64,000 nucleotides of DNA from contig UQIH01000012.1 of NCBI GenBank assembly GCA_900541145.1, positions 6,797 to 70,796 of the forward strand, given 5' to 3'. The notes beneath the pieces are model-generated. The model was not told the origin of the DNA and did not search any database. It saw nothing but the letters and a program-made list of their open reading frames with translations. Made by a program: the position numbers and the translations under genes. Source of the stretch: an uncultured Collinsella sp. (GTDB taxonomy: Bacteria > Actinomycetota > Coriobacteriia > Coriobacteriales > Coriobacteriaceae). Below, piece after piece: positions 47,206 to 56,271 of the stretch; the first letter of the stretch is position 1, and every line of letters begins with the position of its first letter.

Positions 47206-47922
47206 ATGGCAGACGCAGAGAGCAACCTCGTTCCCTCCGAAGCAGCCGACCAGGTCGAGGTCGCGCTCGAGGAGCAGGCCGCGGCCGATGACGGCATCCT
47301 GTACCTCAACGAGTACCAATACGAAAACGACCTGGTCACCGACTTTGCGCGCCTGGTCGCCTCGCCCAGGCGCCGTGGCTCCCTGTACGTCGCCGCCGCG
47401 ATTGCCGCGCTCATCGGCATCGGCATGTTGGTGGCCGGCGGCAGCTGGATCAAGTTCGGCGTCGTGCTGATCGTGTTCGGCGCTTTTTTGGCCTGGTGGA
47501 GCAAAAACCTGCACCACACCCTCGCCCGCGACTTTATCGACGCCGTCGAGGCCGACGAGTCCATGGGTGGCCGCTATCGCCGCGTCGCCGCCAACGAGGA
47601 CGGCCTGATGGTTTGGGGCAAGAGCGGCAAGTCGCAGTTCTTCCCGTTTGACAAGCTCGACCACGTGCTCGACGGCGAGCGCATCTTTGTGGCCATGTTC
47701 GCCGACCAGGGCGTGACGATCCCCAAGGACACCTTCGTCCGTGGCGATGCCGAACAGTTCGGCCCCTTCCTTAAGGCGCGCATCAACAAAAAACTCCGCA
47801 TCGAGACCAAGAAGAAGAAAATGAAGGTCGAGAAGGCCGCCGCCGAGGCCAAGCAGGGCGACAAGCCCCAAGAGACCAAGGGCAAGCAGCGCAAGCAGAA
47901 GAAGAACAAGAAGAAGCGCTAG
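47206..47922 (+). CDS. Membrane protein with a YcxB-like layout
   Basis: A 238-residue protein. An acidic N-terminus is followed by two close transmembrane helices (SLYVAAAIAALIGIGMLVAG and IKFGVVLIVFGAFLAWW), a cytoplasmic beta-rich domain (YRRVAANEDGLMVWGKSGKS, FFPFDKLDHVLDGERIF) and a very Lys-rich tail (the last 50 residues). The layout resembles YcxB-like membrane proteins; no function is known. GGAG lies upstream of the ATG at 47206. It is divergent from dnaX with a 116-base gap. Confidence 0.7.
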   Translation: MADAESNLVPSEAADQVEVALEEQAAADDGILYLNEYQYENDLVTDFARLVASPRRRGSLYVAAAIAALIGIGMLVAGGSWIKFGVVLIVFGAFLAWWSKNLHHTLARDFIDAVEADESMGGRYRRVAANEDGLMVWGKSGKSQFFPFDKLDHVLDGERIFVAMFADQGVTIPKDTFVRGDAEQFGPFLKARINKKLRIETKKKKMKVEKAAAEAKQGDKPQETKGKQRKQKKNKKKR

Positions 47923-48070
47923 GCCGGACGCAGGGTCCAGACCCCAGACGGAGCTTAAATTGAATGTCGCCCACCTGCGCGTGCTACACTAGCAGCATCT
48001 ATGCCACCGCGAATGGCTCGGCCCCGCGCCCGCCGCTCGCAAACGAACTTTAAACGCACGAGGGTTGGCC

Positions 48071-49924
48071 ATGCCGCTTTTCTCGCAACATACCGCCCGG
48101 TTCTCGCCGGACGTTCCTTTGGAGGGCACCAGCTCTCGCGAGCTGCTCAAGCGGTACCAGCCGCTCGAGACACTTGCGACCGGCGGTTTTGGCTCCATCG
48201 AGATCTGCCGCGACACGCACCTGCGCCGCCGCGTCGCCATTAAACGCATCCCCCTTATCAACGGTGCCGGCATGCCCGCCAGCGACATCATGGATGTCCT
48301 GCGCGAGGCGCACACTGCCGCTATGCTTCAACATCCCAACATCGTGCAGGTCATCGACTTTACGCACGACACAGCCTATGCCTACCTGGTTATGGAATAT
48401 GTCGATGGCATGTCGCTGGCCGAGTTTTTGCACCGCGTGGACGGCCACTCACTTACCTTTGACGAGGCCGCAGCCATTGCCGATGCCCTGGGCCAGGCGC
48501 TCACCTTCGCCCATAGTAATGGCGTACTCCACCTGGACATTAAGCCCGCCAACGTGCTCATCGACCACTCGGGCAATGTAAAGCTCACCGACTTTGGCAT
48601 GGCGCGACTGTCGTCCGCCGGTGGCTTTGGCGGCTCGCGCGGCGGCACCATCGGCTACATGCCGCCCGAGCAGCTCGATATCGAGACCGGCACGGTCAAT
48701 GAGCGCGCCGATGTCTTTGCCCTCGCCTGTGTGATCTACGAGGGCTTGTGCGGCAGCGCTCCCTTTATGGCGGCCACGCCCGCCGACTCGCTCGACCGCA
48801 TCATCGGCGGCGCCACCTATCCCAGCGAGCTGATACCACACTTTCCCCCGGGAGCCGAGAGCGCGCTCATGAGCGCGCTCTCCCCCATGCCGCAGGACCG
48901 CCCCAACAGCATCGAGGCATTTTGCGACCAGCTCCTTGCCGGTCTGGGCAGCGTGCGCGAGGGCCGTCGCAGCCTGGAGCAAATGGTTGGCGAGCTTTCG
49001 GATGACGAGCAGGAGCTCGACGGTATCGAGCCGTCGCACTACGAGGACGACGCCATCGAGGTCGACCCCGCACTCGGCTGGGCAGGCACGCGCTGGAGCC
49101 ATGCGCGCGACTACACCATGCGCATTATCTCGGCGCTAACGTGCGGCACCTTTAGCTTTTTGCTGATGCAAACGGCCGGGGTCGCGGCGCTTCCCGGCCT
49201 GGTCATTGCGGCCATCGCGATCGGCGCGGCGGCTGGCCTGGCCCCCCAGATTGGCTCGGCCATCTCGGCTGTGGGCTTTTTGGTGCTCATGGCCAACGCC
49301 ACCATGCAGGCACAGGGCATCCTGTCGATGCTGCCGGTCGCGGTGATCTTTGCCGCCGCCATGTCCGGTTGGTGGATCGCCTGGGGTCGTACCGAGGCTG
49401 CCGCGAGCGCCGCGCTCACCTGTGCACTCGCGCTTGGCTGTCTGACCGGCAATACCTTCCTGGCAGCTGGGGTCGCCGCCGGCGTCGCGTCATTTTGGCT
49501 CGGCCCGACAAGCGCCGCCGCGGCAACGGGCATGGGCGCGCTTTTTGCCCGTCTGGCCACGGTCACGCTTTCAGCCGGAGGCGTGCTGGGGCTCGGTAAC
49601 GTTGCCGCAGCGCTGGGAGACCCACTCCTTTGGGCTGCCTTTGGGCTGGCCGCGGCAACTGCCGCGGCGTCATCTGCGCTGCTCAATGCCCATGCCAAGC
49701 GTGCCGATCAGGGCTCAAACCTTGCCGCAATCGCCGCCATCGCTGTCACCGGCATCGGCTGCGCAGCGGCGTCCTGTCTTGCACACCATATGGAAATTGC
49801 CAGCCTTGCAGCCGCGGTCATCGCCAAGGCGGCGGTTGCGGGAACCCTATCCTCTATAATCGTTGGGATATGCCTATATTTGCTCGGATACCAAAGAACC
49901 TATACGGAGAGTGATCTTTCGTGA
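48071..49924 (+). CDS. Multi-pass membrane Ser/Thr protein kinase (non-RD)
   Basis: A 617-residue kinase. The kinase domain covers residues 25-290: P-loop LATGGFGSIEICRD, Lys in VAIKRIP, catalytic loop HLDIKPANVLI (His154-Leu155-Asp156, so Leu replaces the Arg of HRD), TDFGMAR and MPPEQLD. After an acidic linker come about eight hydrophobic helices (residues 350-610). The RD Arg is missing, so activation-loop phosphorylation may not be needed for activity. ATG 48071 with AGGG upstream is preferred over a TTG six bases earlier. It overlaps the FhaA-like gene and heads the envelope-regulation operon. Confidence 0.85.
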   Translation: MPLFSQHTARFSPDVPLEGTSSRELLKRYQPLETLATGGFGSIEICRDTHLRRRVAIKRIPLINGAGMPASDIMDVLREAHTAAMLQHPNIVQVIDFTHDTAYAYLVMEYVDGMSLAEFLHRVDGHSLTFDEAAAIADALGQALTFAHSNGVLHLDIKPANVLIDHSGNVKLTDFGMARLSSAGGFGGSRGGTIGYMPPEQLDIETGTVNERADVFALACVIYEGLCGSAPFMAATPADSLDRIIGGATYPSELIPHFPPGAESALMSALSPMPQDRPNSIEAFCDQLLAGLGSVREGRRSLEQMVGELSDDEQELDGIEPSHYEDDAIEVDPALGWAGTRWSHARDYTMRIISALTCGTFSFLLMQTAGVAALPGLVIAAIAIGAAAGLAPQIGSAISAVGFLVLMANATMQAQGILSMLPVAVIFAAAMSGWWIAWGRTEAAASAALTCALALGCLTGNTFLAAGVAAGVASFWLGPTSAAAATGMGALFARLATVTLSAGGVLGLGNVAAALGDPLLWAAFGLAAATAAASSALLNAHAKRADQGSNLAAIAAIAVTGIGCAAASCLAHHMEIASLAAAVIAKAAVAGTLSSIIVGICLYLLGYQRTYTESDLS

Positions 49925-50934
49925 ACTTCCTGAACATCTTCGAGGACCACGTGGCCGGCATCTTCGGTGCCACCCGTGCCCCGTTCTCCTTTAAGAAGCT
50001 TGCCAAGCAGGCCGCTCGCGACATGGAGGATCAGACTCTGGTGATCAACGGCGTCAACACGGCGCCGGCACTCTATACCATCCTTATCGCCGCCGACGAC
50101 GATCCCATGCTCGCCCCGTTCTACCCCGAGCTTTCGCGCGAGGTCCGCGAGTTCGTGAAGGCGCAGGCCGAAAAGCGCCGCTATGTCTTTGTCGGCGAGC
50201 CCCTCGTGCGCTTTATGATCGATCCGCAGCTGCGCGCCGGCAAGTTCTCGGTCTTTGCCGAGAACGTCGATGCCCCCACGCTCGGCCGCCTGTACGAAGA
50301 AGAGCGCGCCTATCAAAACGGCCTGGGCCAGAACAACTCCGCGGCAAGCCGTGCCGCCAGCGCCCCGCGCGCCGGCCAGCAGCAGTTTGCTGCCCCGCAG
50401 CAGCAGCGCCCCGCCGCCATGCCCCAGCAGCAGCCGACGCCTCGCGCCGCCGCTCCCGACCCGCTTGCCGTGGCAGACCCCTTCGCGCCTAGCGTCCCCG
50501 ACCCCGCCGCCGCACCCATCCCGGTGCCTCAGACCGTCTCGCGCGACGCGCTTGCCGGCATGGGCGGAGCCGCCGCGACCGGTGCCGCCGTGGGCCTAGG
50601 CGCTGCAGCCGGCATCGCCTCCAACATGGCGAGCACTCGCGCCCCGCAGCGCCCGCTCGCCCAGCTCGTCGACGTCGTGAGCGGCGAGAGCCATAGCATC
50701 ACCTCCGCACAGGTGACCATCGGTCGCGAGCGCTCAGTTTCCGACATTGCCCTGCGTGACCCCAACGTGTCGCGCCGCCACGCCCAGCTCACCTTTACGG
50801 GCTCGGATTGGTCGATCGAGGACCTCAATTCCACCAACGGCACGCTCGTCAACAACCGCCGCATTACGCGCTGCCCGCTGCGCAACGGCGATCTGCTGAC
50901 GTTTGGCCTGAGCACCTTTGAATTTAGGGGATAG
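49921..50934 (+). CDS. FhaA-like protein (DUF3662 plus FHA domain)
   Basis: A 337-residue protein of the actinobacterial FhaA type. The N-terminal DUF3662 domain (residues 1-130; MNFLNIFEDHVAGIFGATRA, VINGVNTAPALYTILIAAD) is followed by a Pro/Gln/Ala linker (about 140-240) and a C-terminal FHA domain with VTIGRERSVSDI, DPNVSRRHAQL and DLNSTNGTLVNN. In mycobacteria FhaA binds phosphorylated MviN and regulates peptidoglycan precursor flipping. The start is a GTG at 49921 overlapping the kinase stop by four bases. It is in the canonical FhaA-FhaB-phosphatase-RodA/PBP-kinase order. Confidence 0.88.
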   Translation: MNFLNIFEDHVAGIFGATRAPFSFKKLAKQAARDMEDQTLVINGVNTAPALYTILIAADDDPMLAPFYPELSREVREFVKAQAEKRRYVFVGEPLVRFMIDPQLRAGKFSVFAENVDAPTLGRLYEEERAYQNGLGQNNSAASRAASAPRAGQQQFAAPQQQRPAAMPQQQPTPRAAAPDPLAVADPFAPSVPDPAAAPIPVPQTVSRDALAGMGGAAATGAAVGLGAAAGIASNMASTRAPQRPLAQLVDVVSGESHSITSAQVTIGRERSVSDIALRDPNVSRRHAQLTFTGSDWSIEDLNSTNGTLVNNRRITRCPLRNGDLLTFGLSTFEFRG

Positions 50935-50940
50935 TCGCTT

Positions 50941-51357
50941 ATGAACATCGATATCGTCCTTTTTGCAGGCCGCATCGTCCTGGTCGCCCTGCTCTATATC
51001 TTCCTGTTCGCCGTCATGAAGACCGGCGTGGGACTTGTGCGCGGGCAGCGCCGCGACTCGGCTATCTGGACGATTGATGTGGACAAGGGTCCGCGCGGTA
51101 TCCGCGGCATCCACGTAGACATGCTCGGCCCCGTCTTCGTCGGTCGCTCGCCATCTTCGGACATCTGCATCAATGAACCGTTCGTCTCGGCCTCGCATGC
51201 GCGCTTTTCGCTGCAGGGCCCGGCGCTCATCATCGAGGACCTCAACTCGCTTAACGGCACGCTCGTCAACGGCCGCCAGCTCGTGGAGCCCGCGACGCTG
51301 CGTGAGGGCGACGAAGTCCAGATTGGCGACGTGGTCATGAAGGTGAACCGTCGATGA
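50941..51357 (+). CDS. FhaB/FipA-like FHA protein with membrane anchor
   Basis: A 138-residue protein. A single N-terminal transmembrane helix (IVLFAGRIVLVALLYIFLFA) precedes a cytoplasmic FHA domain (VFVGRSPSSDICI, VSASHARFSL, DLNSLNGTLVNGRQL). Mycobacterial FhaB (FipA) links division proteins through phosphothreonine. Six bases separate it from the FhaA-like gene, and its stop overlaps the phosphatase start in an ATGA. Confidence 0.88.
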   Translation: MNIDIVLFAGRIVLVALLYIFLFAVMKTGVGLVRGQRRDSAIWTIDVDKGPRGIRGIHVDMLGPVFVGRSPSSDICINEPFVSASHARFSLQGPALIIEDLNSLNGTLVNGRQLVEPATLREGDEVQIGDVVMKVNRR

Positions 51358-53252
51358 TCGACGAGGAGAACAAGTCCGCAACCATGCCCGAGACGCCGAC
51401 TGCACCCGCAGTTGCGCCGGCTCATGCCGCTCCGACGCGCCCTGCGACCGTGGAGCCCGAGGACACCGTGTTCTCCCTGCCTCTTTCGCATGTAACTCAA
51501 GAATATCCGGCACTCGTCGATGACGAGGACGCCGACACCGAGCAGCTCGACGCCCCCATCGGGGCGCACGCTGCCGAGCCGTCCGCGGAACCGGAGGCAA
51601 CGCCCGCACCGGCTCACTTTGCCGAGCCCGTCGCCGAGGCGATTAACGAGAGCGCCGCCGTGCTTGCAGCCCCCGAGCCTGCCGCGCCGGTATTCCCCGT
51701 CGCCCCGGCAAGCGAGGCGGCATCCGCGCCCGCAACGCCTGCCGAAGTCGAGCAGCCCGTTGCCGCGCCCGCCGCAGCTCCCGAGCCCTCCGCTCAACCT
51801 CAGAGCGCGCCCGTGCCGTCGCACTTTGCGACGCCCGAGCCGACGGCTGTCGAGCCGCAGCAGGACGGCGATCCCGCCGACCGCGTAACCGAAGATCTCA
51901 ACCTTCCGGACGTCTCCGACGCCGAGTCGGGAGACGATGCCGACACCGTCTCCCCCGGCGACACCGCCGAGATCGATGTCGCGGCCGTGGAGGCAAAGCT
52001 CAAAGATCCCGGCTCGACCATGAGCTTTGAGCCGCTGACCGACGAGCGCATCGAGACCGACTCGACCTACGACGCCGGCACCACCACGCAGCTTATGTGG
52101 GGCGCCCGCTCCGACGTCGGATGCGTACGCCCGCACAATGAGGACTCCTATCTGGTGCAGTCGCCGCTCTTTTGCGTGTGCGACGGCATGGGAGGACACG
52201 CCGCCGGCGAGGTGGCATCCTCCATCGCCGTCGAGACCATCGCCAAGACGGCGCCGCAGTCCGCCGACGCCGCGCGCCTGGCCGCAGCCGTCGAGGCCGC
52301 CAACGCAGCCGTGATCGAGGCCGCCCTCAACGGCCTGGGCAAACCCGGCATGGGATGCACGGCCACCTGCGCCTACATCGAAAACGACACGCTCGCCATC
52401 GCCCACGTGGGTGACTCTCGCGCCTACCTGCTCCACGAGGGCACGCTCATCCGCGTGACCCGCGACCACTCCTACGTGGAGGAGCTCGTGGACGCCGGCG
52501 AGATCACGGCAGATGAGGCTCGCGTCCACCCCAACCGTTCGGTCATCACCCGCGCGCTGGGCTCGGACCCCGCTATGTATGCCGACCACTTCACTCTGCA
52601 TATCGAGGAAGGCGACCGCCTGATCCTGTGCTCCGACGGCCTTTCGAGCATGATTCCCGATAGCGATATCGAGAACATCGCCACGCAGTCCTCAGCCGCG
52701 CAAATCTGCGTCGACAACCTAGTGGACGCGGCGCTTGCCGCCGGCGGCCACGACAACGTGACCGTAGTAGTCGTTGACCTGGTTGACGATGGCGTTATGC
52801 GCGAGGCGCAGCGCGTGCGTCGCCGCAACATTACTATCGCCGCCATCCTGGCCCTCGTCTTTGTGCTGGCAGCTGGCATCTGGGCCTACACGGGTGTCAC
52901 CGGCTCGTACTACCTGGGTACCTACCAGGGCAATGTCGCCGTCTGGCGCGGCCTGCCCGGCAAGCCGCTCGGACTCAAGCTCCACTGGCTCGAAAGCGAA
53001 ACCAGCATCAAGCTATCCGACCTGCCCGAAGACACGCAAAACCGCCTCAAGGCGGGTATTCCGCAAACAAGTGTCGACGATGCGCAGGACACGATATCCA
53101 AGTACCGCCACCAGATCGACGAGGAGCAGACCCGCCAGGTGATCGACGCGCAAACGATTCGCGACAACACCAATCAGGGATCGACCTCCGAATCAGATTC
53201 CGAGAAAACCGCCGAACAGTCCGCCGAGGCCGAAGCCTCCGATAAGAATTAG
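51354..53252 (+). CDS. PP2C-family Ser/Thr phosphatase with long Pro/Ala N-terminal extension
   Basis: A 632-residue PstP-like phosphatase. The first 240 residues are an acidic Pro/Ala-rich, probably disordered region, which mycobacterial PstP lacks. The PP2C domain (about 245-475) has the metal-binding motifs RPHNEDSYL, CDGMGGHAAGE, AHVGDSRAYLL, CSDGLSSM and GGHDNVTVVVVD. One transmembrane helix (NITIAAILALVFVLAAGIWA) leads to an outside tail of about 120 residues rich in Asp, Ser and Glu. It should reverse the action of the operon kinases on FHA-bound targets. Confidence 0.92.
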   Translation: MIDEENKSATMPETPTAPAVAPAHAAPTRPATVEPEDTVFSLPLSHVTQEYPALVDDEDADTEQLDAPIGAHAAEPSAEPEATPAPAHFAEPVAEAINESAAVLAAPEPAAPVFPVAPASEAASAPATPAEVEQPVAAPAAAPEPSAQPQSAPVPSHFATPEPTAVEPQQDGDPADRVTEDLNLPDVSDAESGDDADTVSPGDTAEIDVAAVEAKLKDPGSTMSFEPLTDERIETDSTYDAGTTTQLMWGARSDVGCVRPHNEDSYLVQSPLFCVCDGMGGHAAGEVASSIAVETIAKTAPQSADAARLAAAVEAANAAVIEAALNGLGKPGMGCTATCAYIENDTLAIAHVGDSRAYLLHEGTLIRVTRDHSYVEELVDAGEITADEARVHPNRSVITRALGSDPAMYADHFTLHIEEGDRLILCSDGLSSMIPDSDIENIATQSSAAQICVDNLVDAALAAGGHDNVTVVVVDLVDDGVMREAQRVRRRNITIAAILALVFVLAAGIWAYTGVTGSYYLGTYQGNVAVWRGLPGKPLGLKLHWLESETSIKLSDLPEDTQNRLKAGIPQTSVDDAQDTISKYRHQIDEEQTRQVIDAQTIRDNTNQGSTSESDSEKTAEQSAEAEASDKN

Positions 53253-53268
53253 AAAGGGAGTGCCGCTT

Positions 53269-56139
53269 ATGAGTCGCCGCAACACCGAGCTGCTCTTGCT
53301 CATCGCCTCGGCGTTCCCCGTCATCCTGCTGTATGCGATGTACGTCCTCACCGCGGGCGCTGCCATCTCCTTTGAGACGCTCGCCGTACCGATCGGCCTC
53401 TTTGCCGCCTTTGCCGCGGCCCACATTGCCGTGCGCATCTTGGCGCCCGGTGCCGACCCCGCCATCCTGCCCATTGTCTTTGTGCTTTCGGGCATCGGCA
53501 TCACGTTCGTGACGCGTCTCGCCCCCGCTCTCGCCATCTCACAGCTCATCATCCTGTTTGTCTCGGTGGCCCTGATGGTGGGAACGCTCGCACTGGTCAA
53601 AAACCTCGACGTGGTCATGCGCTACAAGTACACCTTTGGCATCATCGGCATCATCCTGCTGATGCTGCCCATCTTTATCGGCACCACGATCTCGGGCTCC
53701 AAGCTGTGGATTCGCATCGCGGGCTTTACCATCCAGCCCGGCGAGTTCGCCAAGGTCTTTATCGTCCTGTTCCTGGCCGGCTACCTGGCCGAGAACCGCG
53801 AGCTGCTCTCCATCTCCAACCGCAAGATTCTGGGCTTTAAGATCCCTCGCCTGCGACTGCTGCTGCCGCTGTTTGCCGTGTGGGGTGTGTGCCTGCTCGT
53901 CGTCGTCTTCGAACGCGACCTGGGTTCGGCCGTGCTGTTCTACACCATCTTCTTGCTGATGCTCTACGTTGCCACGGGGCGCTTTTCGTATGTCGTTATC
54001 GGCCTTGCGCTCTTAGCTGTTGGAGCCGTGGGCGCCTACAAGTTCCTGTCTCACGTTCAGGTGCGTTTCCAGGTTTGGCTCGATCCGTTTAAGGACGCCC
54101 AGGGCCAGGGCTACCAGATCGTCCAGTCGCTCTTCTCGCTTGCCGATGGCGGTCTGGTCGGTGTTGGCATCGGCAACGGCATGGCCAACAACATCCCTGT
54201 CGTCGAGTCCGACTTTATCTTCTCGGCTATCGGCGAGGAGATGGGCCTTTTGGGCGGCGGCGCCGTGCTCATCCTGTTTATGCTCTTTGCCGTGCGTGGC
54301 CTGACCACAGCTGCCCGCGCAAAGTCCGACCTTGCCGCCTTTAGCGCCACCGGTCTTACGGCAGCCATCAGCTTCCAGGCCTTCTTGATCGTTGGCGGCG
54401 TTACCCGCCTGATCCCGTTGACCGGCGTCACCCTGCCCTTTATGAGCCAGGGCGGCTCCTCGCTGCTGGCGAGTTTTATCATCGTCGCGCTCCTGCTGCG
54501 CGCCGGTGACGAGGCGACCGGACGCGAGGCCGAGCTCACCGGCACCGGCACCATGGCCGCCATCACCGATGATCAGGTCGCATCTGCCGCCGCCCCGACG
54601 GGCACGCGCTTTGCCACCTCGTCTTCCTACGGCAGCGGCAGCCATTCCGTCGGCTCGCGCATGCGCCGTCGCCTGCTCGACACGCCTGAATCCGGTGTGC
54701 TCGGTCGCGTGGCGCTCGCCAACCGTCTAACCCGTGCGGTGCTCGCCTTTACGGCGCTGTTCGCCATCCTTATCGGCAACCTCACCTATGTCCAGGTCAT
54801 TAAGGCCAAGGACTATCAGGACATGCCGACCAACAACCACACCATCGCCCGCTCCAAGTACATCCAGCGCGGCTCCATCATCACGTCCGACGGCGTGACG
54901 CTGGCCGAGTCGCTGCAGCAGGAGGACGGCACCTACGTACGCTCCTACCCCAACGGTAACCTGGCAGCGCACGTGGTTGGCTACGTGAGCCAGCAGTATG
55001 GCACCACCGCCATCGAGAGCGTCATGAACGACACGCTCACCGGTTCTAAGGACTACTCTAGCTGGAACAACGCCATCGCGTCGCTCGCGGGCCAGACCCA
55101 GCCGGGCAACACCGCCAAGCTCACCATCGACTCGCGTATCCAGACGGCGGCCGAGCAGGCACTCAAGGGCTTTAAGGGCGCTGTAGTGGTCATCGACCCG
55201 CGTACCGGCGCGGTGCTCGCATGTGCCAGCTCGCCCACCTACGACAACACCAACATCGATGCCCTGCTGCAGACGGGCGGCGGCGAGGACGGCTCCATGT
55301 ACAATCGCGCCATGGACGCGCTGTACACGCCGGGCTCCACGTTTAAGGTCGTTACGCTTTCCGCGGCACTCGAGACCGGTACCGCCAGCCTTACCAGCAC
55401 CTACCAGGCGCCCGGCTCCATGGACATCGGCAACGCACCGGTCACCAACTATGCCAACGAGAGCTACGGCACCATCAGCCTACAGCAGGCCTTTGCCGTG
55501 TCCTCCAACGTCGTCTTTGGCCAGGTGGCAAACGAAGTTGGCGCAAACACGCTCGTGCAGTTTGCCAACGCCTTTGGCTACGGCCAAAAGCTCGGCCAGG
55601 ACCTGACCTCCGCGGCCTCCATCATGGCCGACCCCTCGCTCATGACCGAGTGGGAGACCGCCTGGGCCGGCGCCGGCCAGCCTGTCGGCATGGACCACAC
55701 GCCCGGCCCGCAGACCACCGTCATGCAAAACGCCGTGATTGCCGCCGCCATCGCTAACAGCGGCGTGGTCATGGACCCGTACTTTGTAGCCCAGGTACTC
55801 GCCCCGGACGGAACCGTGGTCAAGACCACGCAGTCCCGCTCGCTGGGTCAGGCCGTCAGCTCCGCCACGGCCGACCAGGTCAAGCAGGCCATGCTTGCCG
55901 TCGTCCAGTCCGGCACCGGCACCGATGCCCAAATCCCCGGCGTCAAAGTCGCCGGCAAGACCGGCTCGGCCGAGACCGGCGGCACCAACGTCAACTCGAT
56001 GTTCGTTGGCTTTGCACCTTACGATTCACCCACGGTCGCCATCTCGGTGGCCTTGGAGGATTTCGACAAGCATGACGTCAAGGCCGCTAAGATCGCCGGT
56101 ATCGTCCTGACCGCGGCGCTTGCCGCACAGGGAGCGTGA
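53269..56139 (+). CDS. Fused FtsW/RodA glycosyltransferase and class B penicillin-binding protein
   Basis: One 956-residue chain joins two enzymes that normally form a complex. Residues 1-430 are a SEDS protein with about ten helices and conserved KLWIRIAGFTIQPGEFAK and FIFSAIGEEMGLLGG stretches. After a cytoplasmic linker and one further helix (LAFTALFAILIGNLTYVQV) comes a PBP2/PbpA-type transpeptidase with STFK (Ser690), SSN (about 745) and KTG (about 897). It would make and cross-link glycan in one polypeptide. The ATG at 53269 with GGGAG eight bases upstream is preferred over the GTG at 53260. Confidence 0.92.
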   Translation: MSRRNTELLLLIASAFPVILLYAMYVLTAGAAISFETLAVPIGLFAAFAAAHIAVRILAPGADPAILPIVFVLSGIGITFVTRLAPALAISQLIILFVSVALMVGTLALVKNLDVVMRYKYTFGIIGIILLMLPIFIGTTISGSKLWIRIAGFTIQPGEFAKVFIVLFLAGYLAENRELLSISNRKILGFKIPRLRLLLPLFAVWGVCLLVVVFERDLGSAVLFYTIFLLMLYVATGRFSYVVIGLALLAVGAVGAYKFLSHVQVRFQVWLDPFKDAQGQGYQIVQSLFSLADGGLVGVGIGNGMANNIPVVESDFIFSAIGEEMGLLGGGAVLILFMLFAVRGLTTAARAKSDLAAFSATGLTAAISFQAFLIVGGVTRLIPLTGVTLPFMSQGGSSLLASFIIVALLLRAGDEATGREAELTGTGTMAAITDDQVASAAAPTGTRFATSSSYGSGSHSVGSRMRRRLLDTPESGVLGRVALANRLTRAVLAFTALFAILIGNLTYVQVIKAKDYQDMPTNNHTIARSKYIQRGSIITSDGVTLAESLQQEDGTYVRSYPNGNLAAHVVGYVSQQYGTTAIESVMNDTLTGSKDYSSWNNAIASLAGQTQPGNTAKLTIDSRIQTAAEQALKGFKGAVVVIDPRTGAVLACASSPTYDNTNIDALLQTGGGEDGSMYNRAMDALYTPGSTFKVVTLSAALETGTASLTSTYQAPGSMDIGNAPVTNYANESYGTISLQQAFAVSSNVVFGQVANEVGANTLVQFANAFGYGQKLGQDLTSAASIMADPSLMTEWETAWAGAGQPVGMDHTPGPQTTVMQNAVIAAAIANSGVVMDPYFVAQVLAPDGTVVKTTQSRSLGQAVSSATADQVKQAMLAVVQSGTGTDAQIPGVKVAGKTGSAETGGTNVNSMFVGFAPYDSPTVAISVALEDFDKHDVKAAKIAGIVLTAALAAQGA

Positions 56140-56271
56140 TGCCCATGATCGAATCGGACACCCGAGGCGCGCCGCGGCCGAAGAGTTAGCGGCAACGCGC
56201 CACACGGCCCCAGCGGCCACATCATAGGTACTACACACATCGTTGAGCGAATAGTTATGTTAGGAGCAGGA

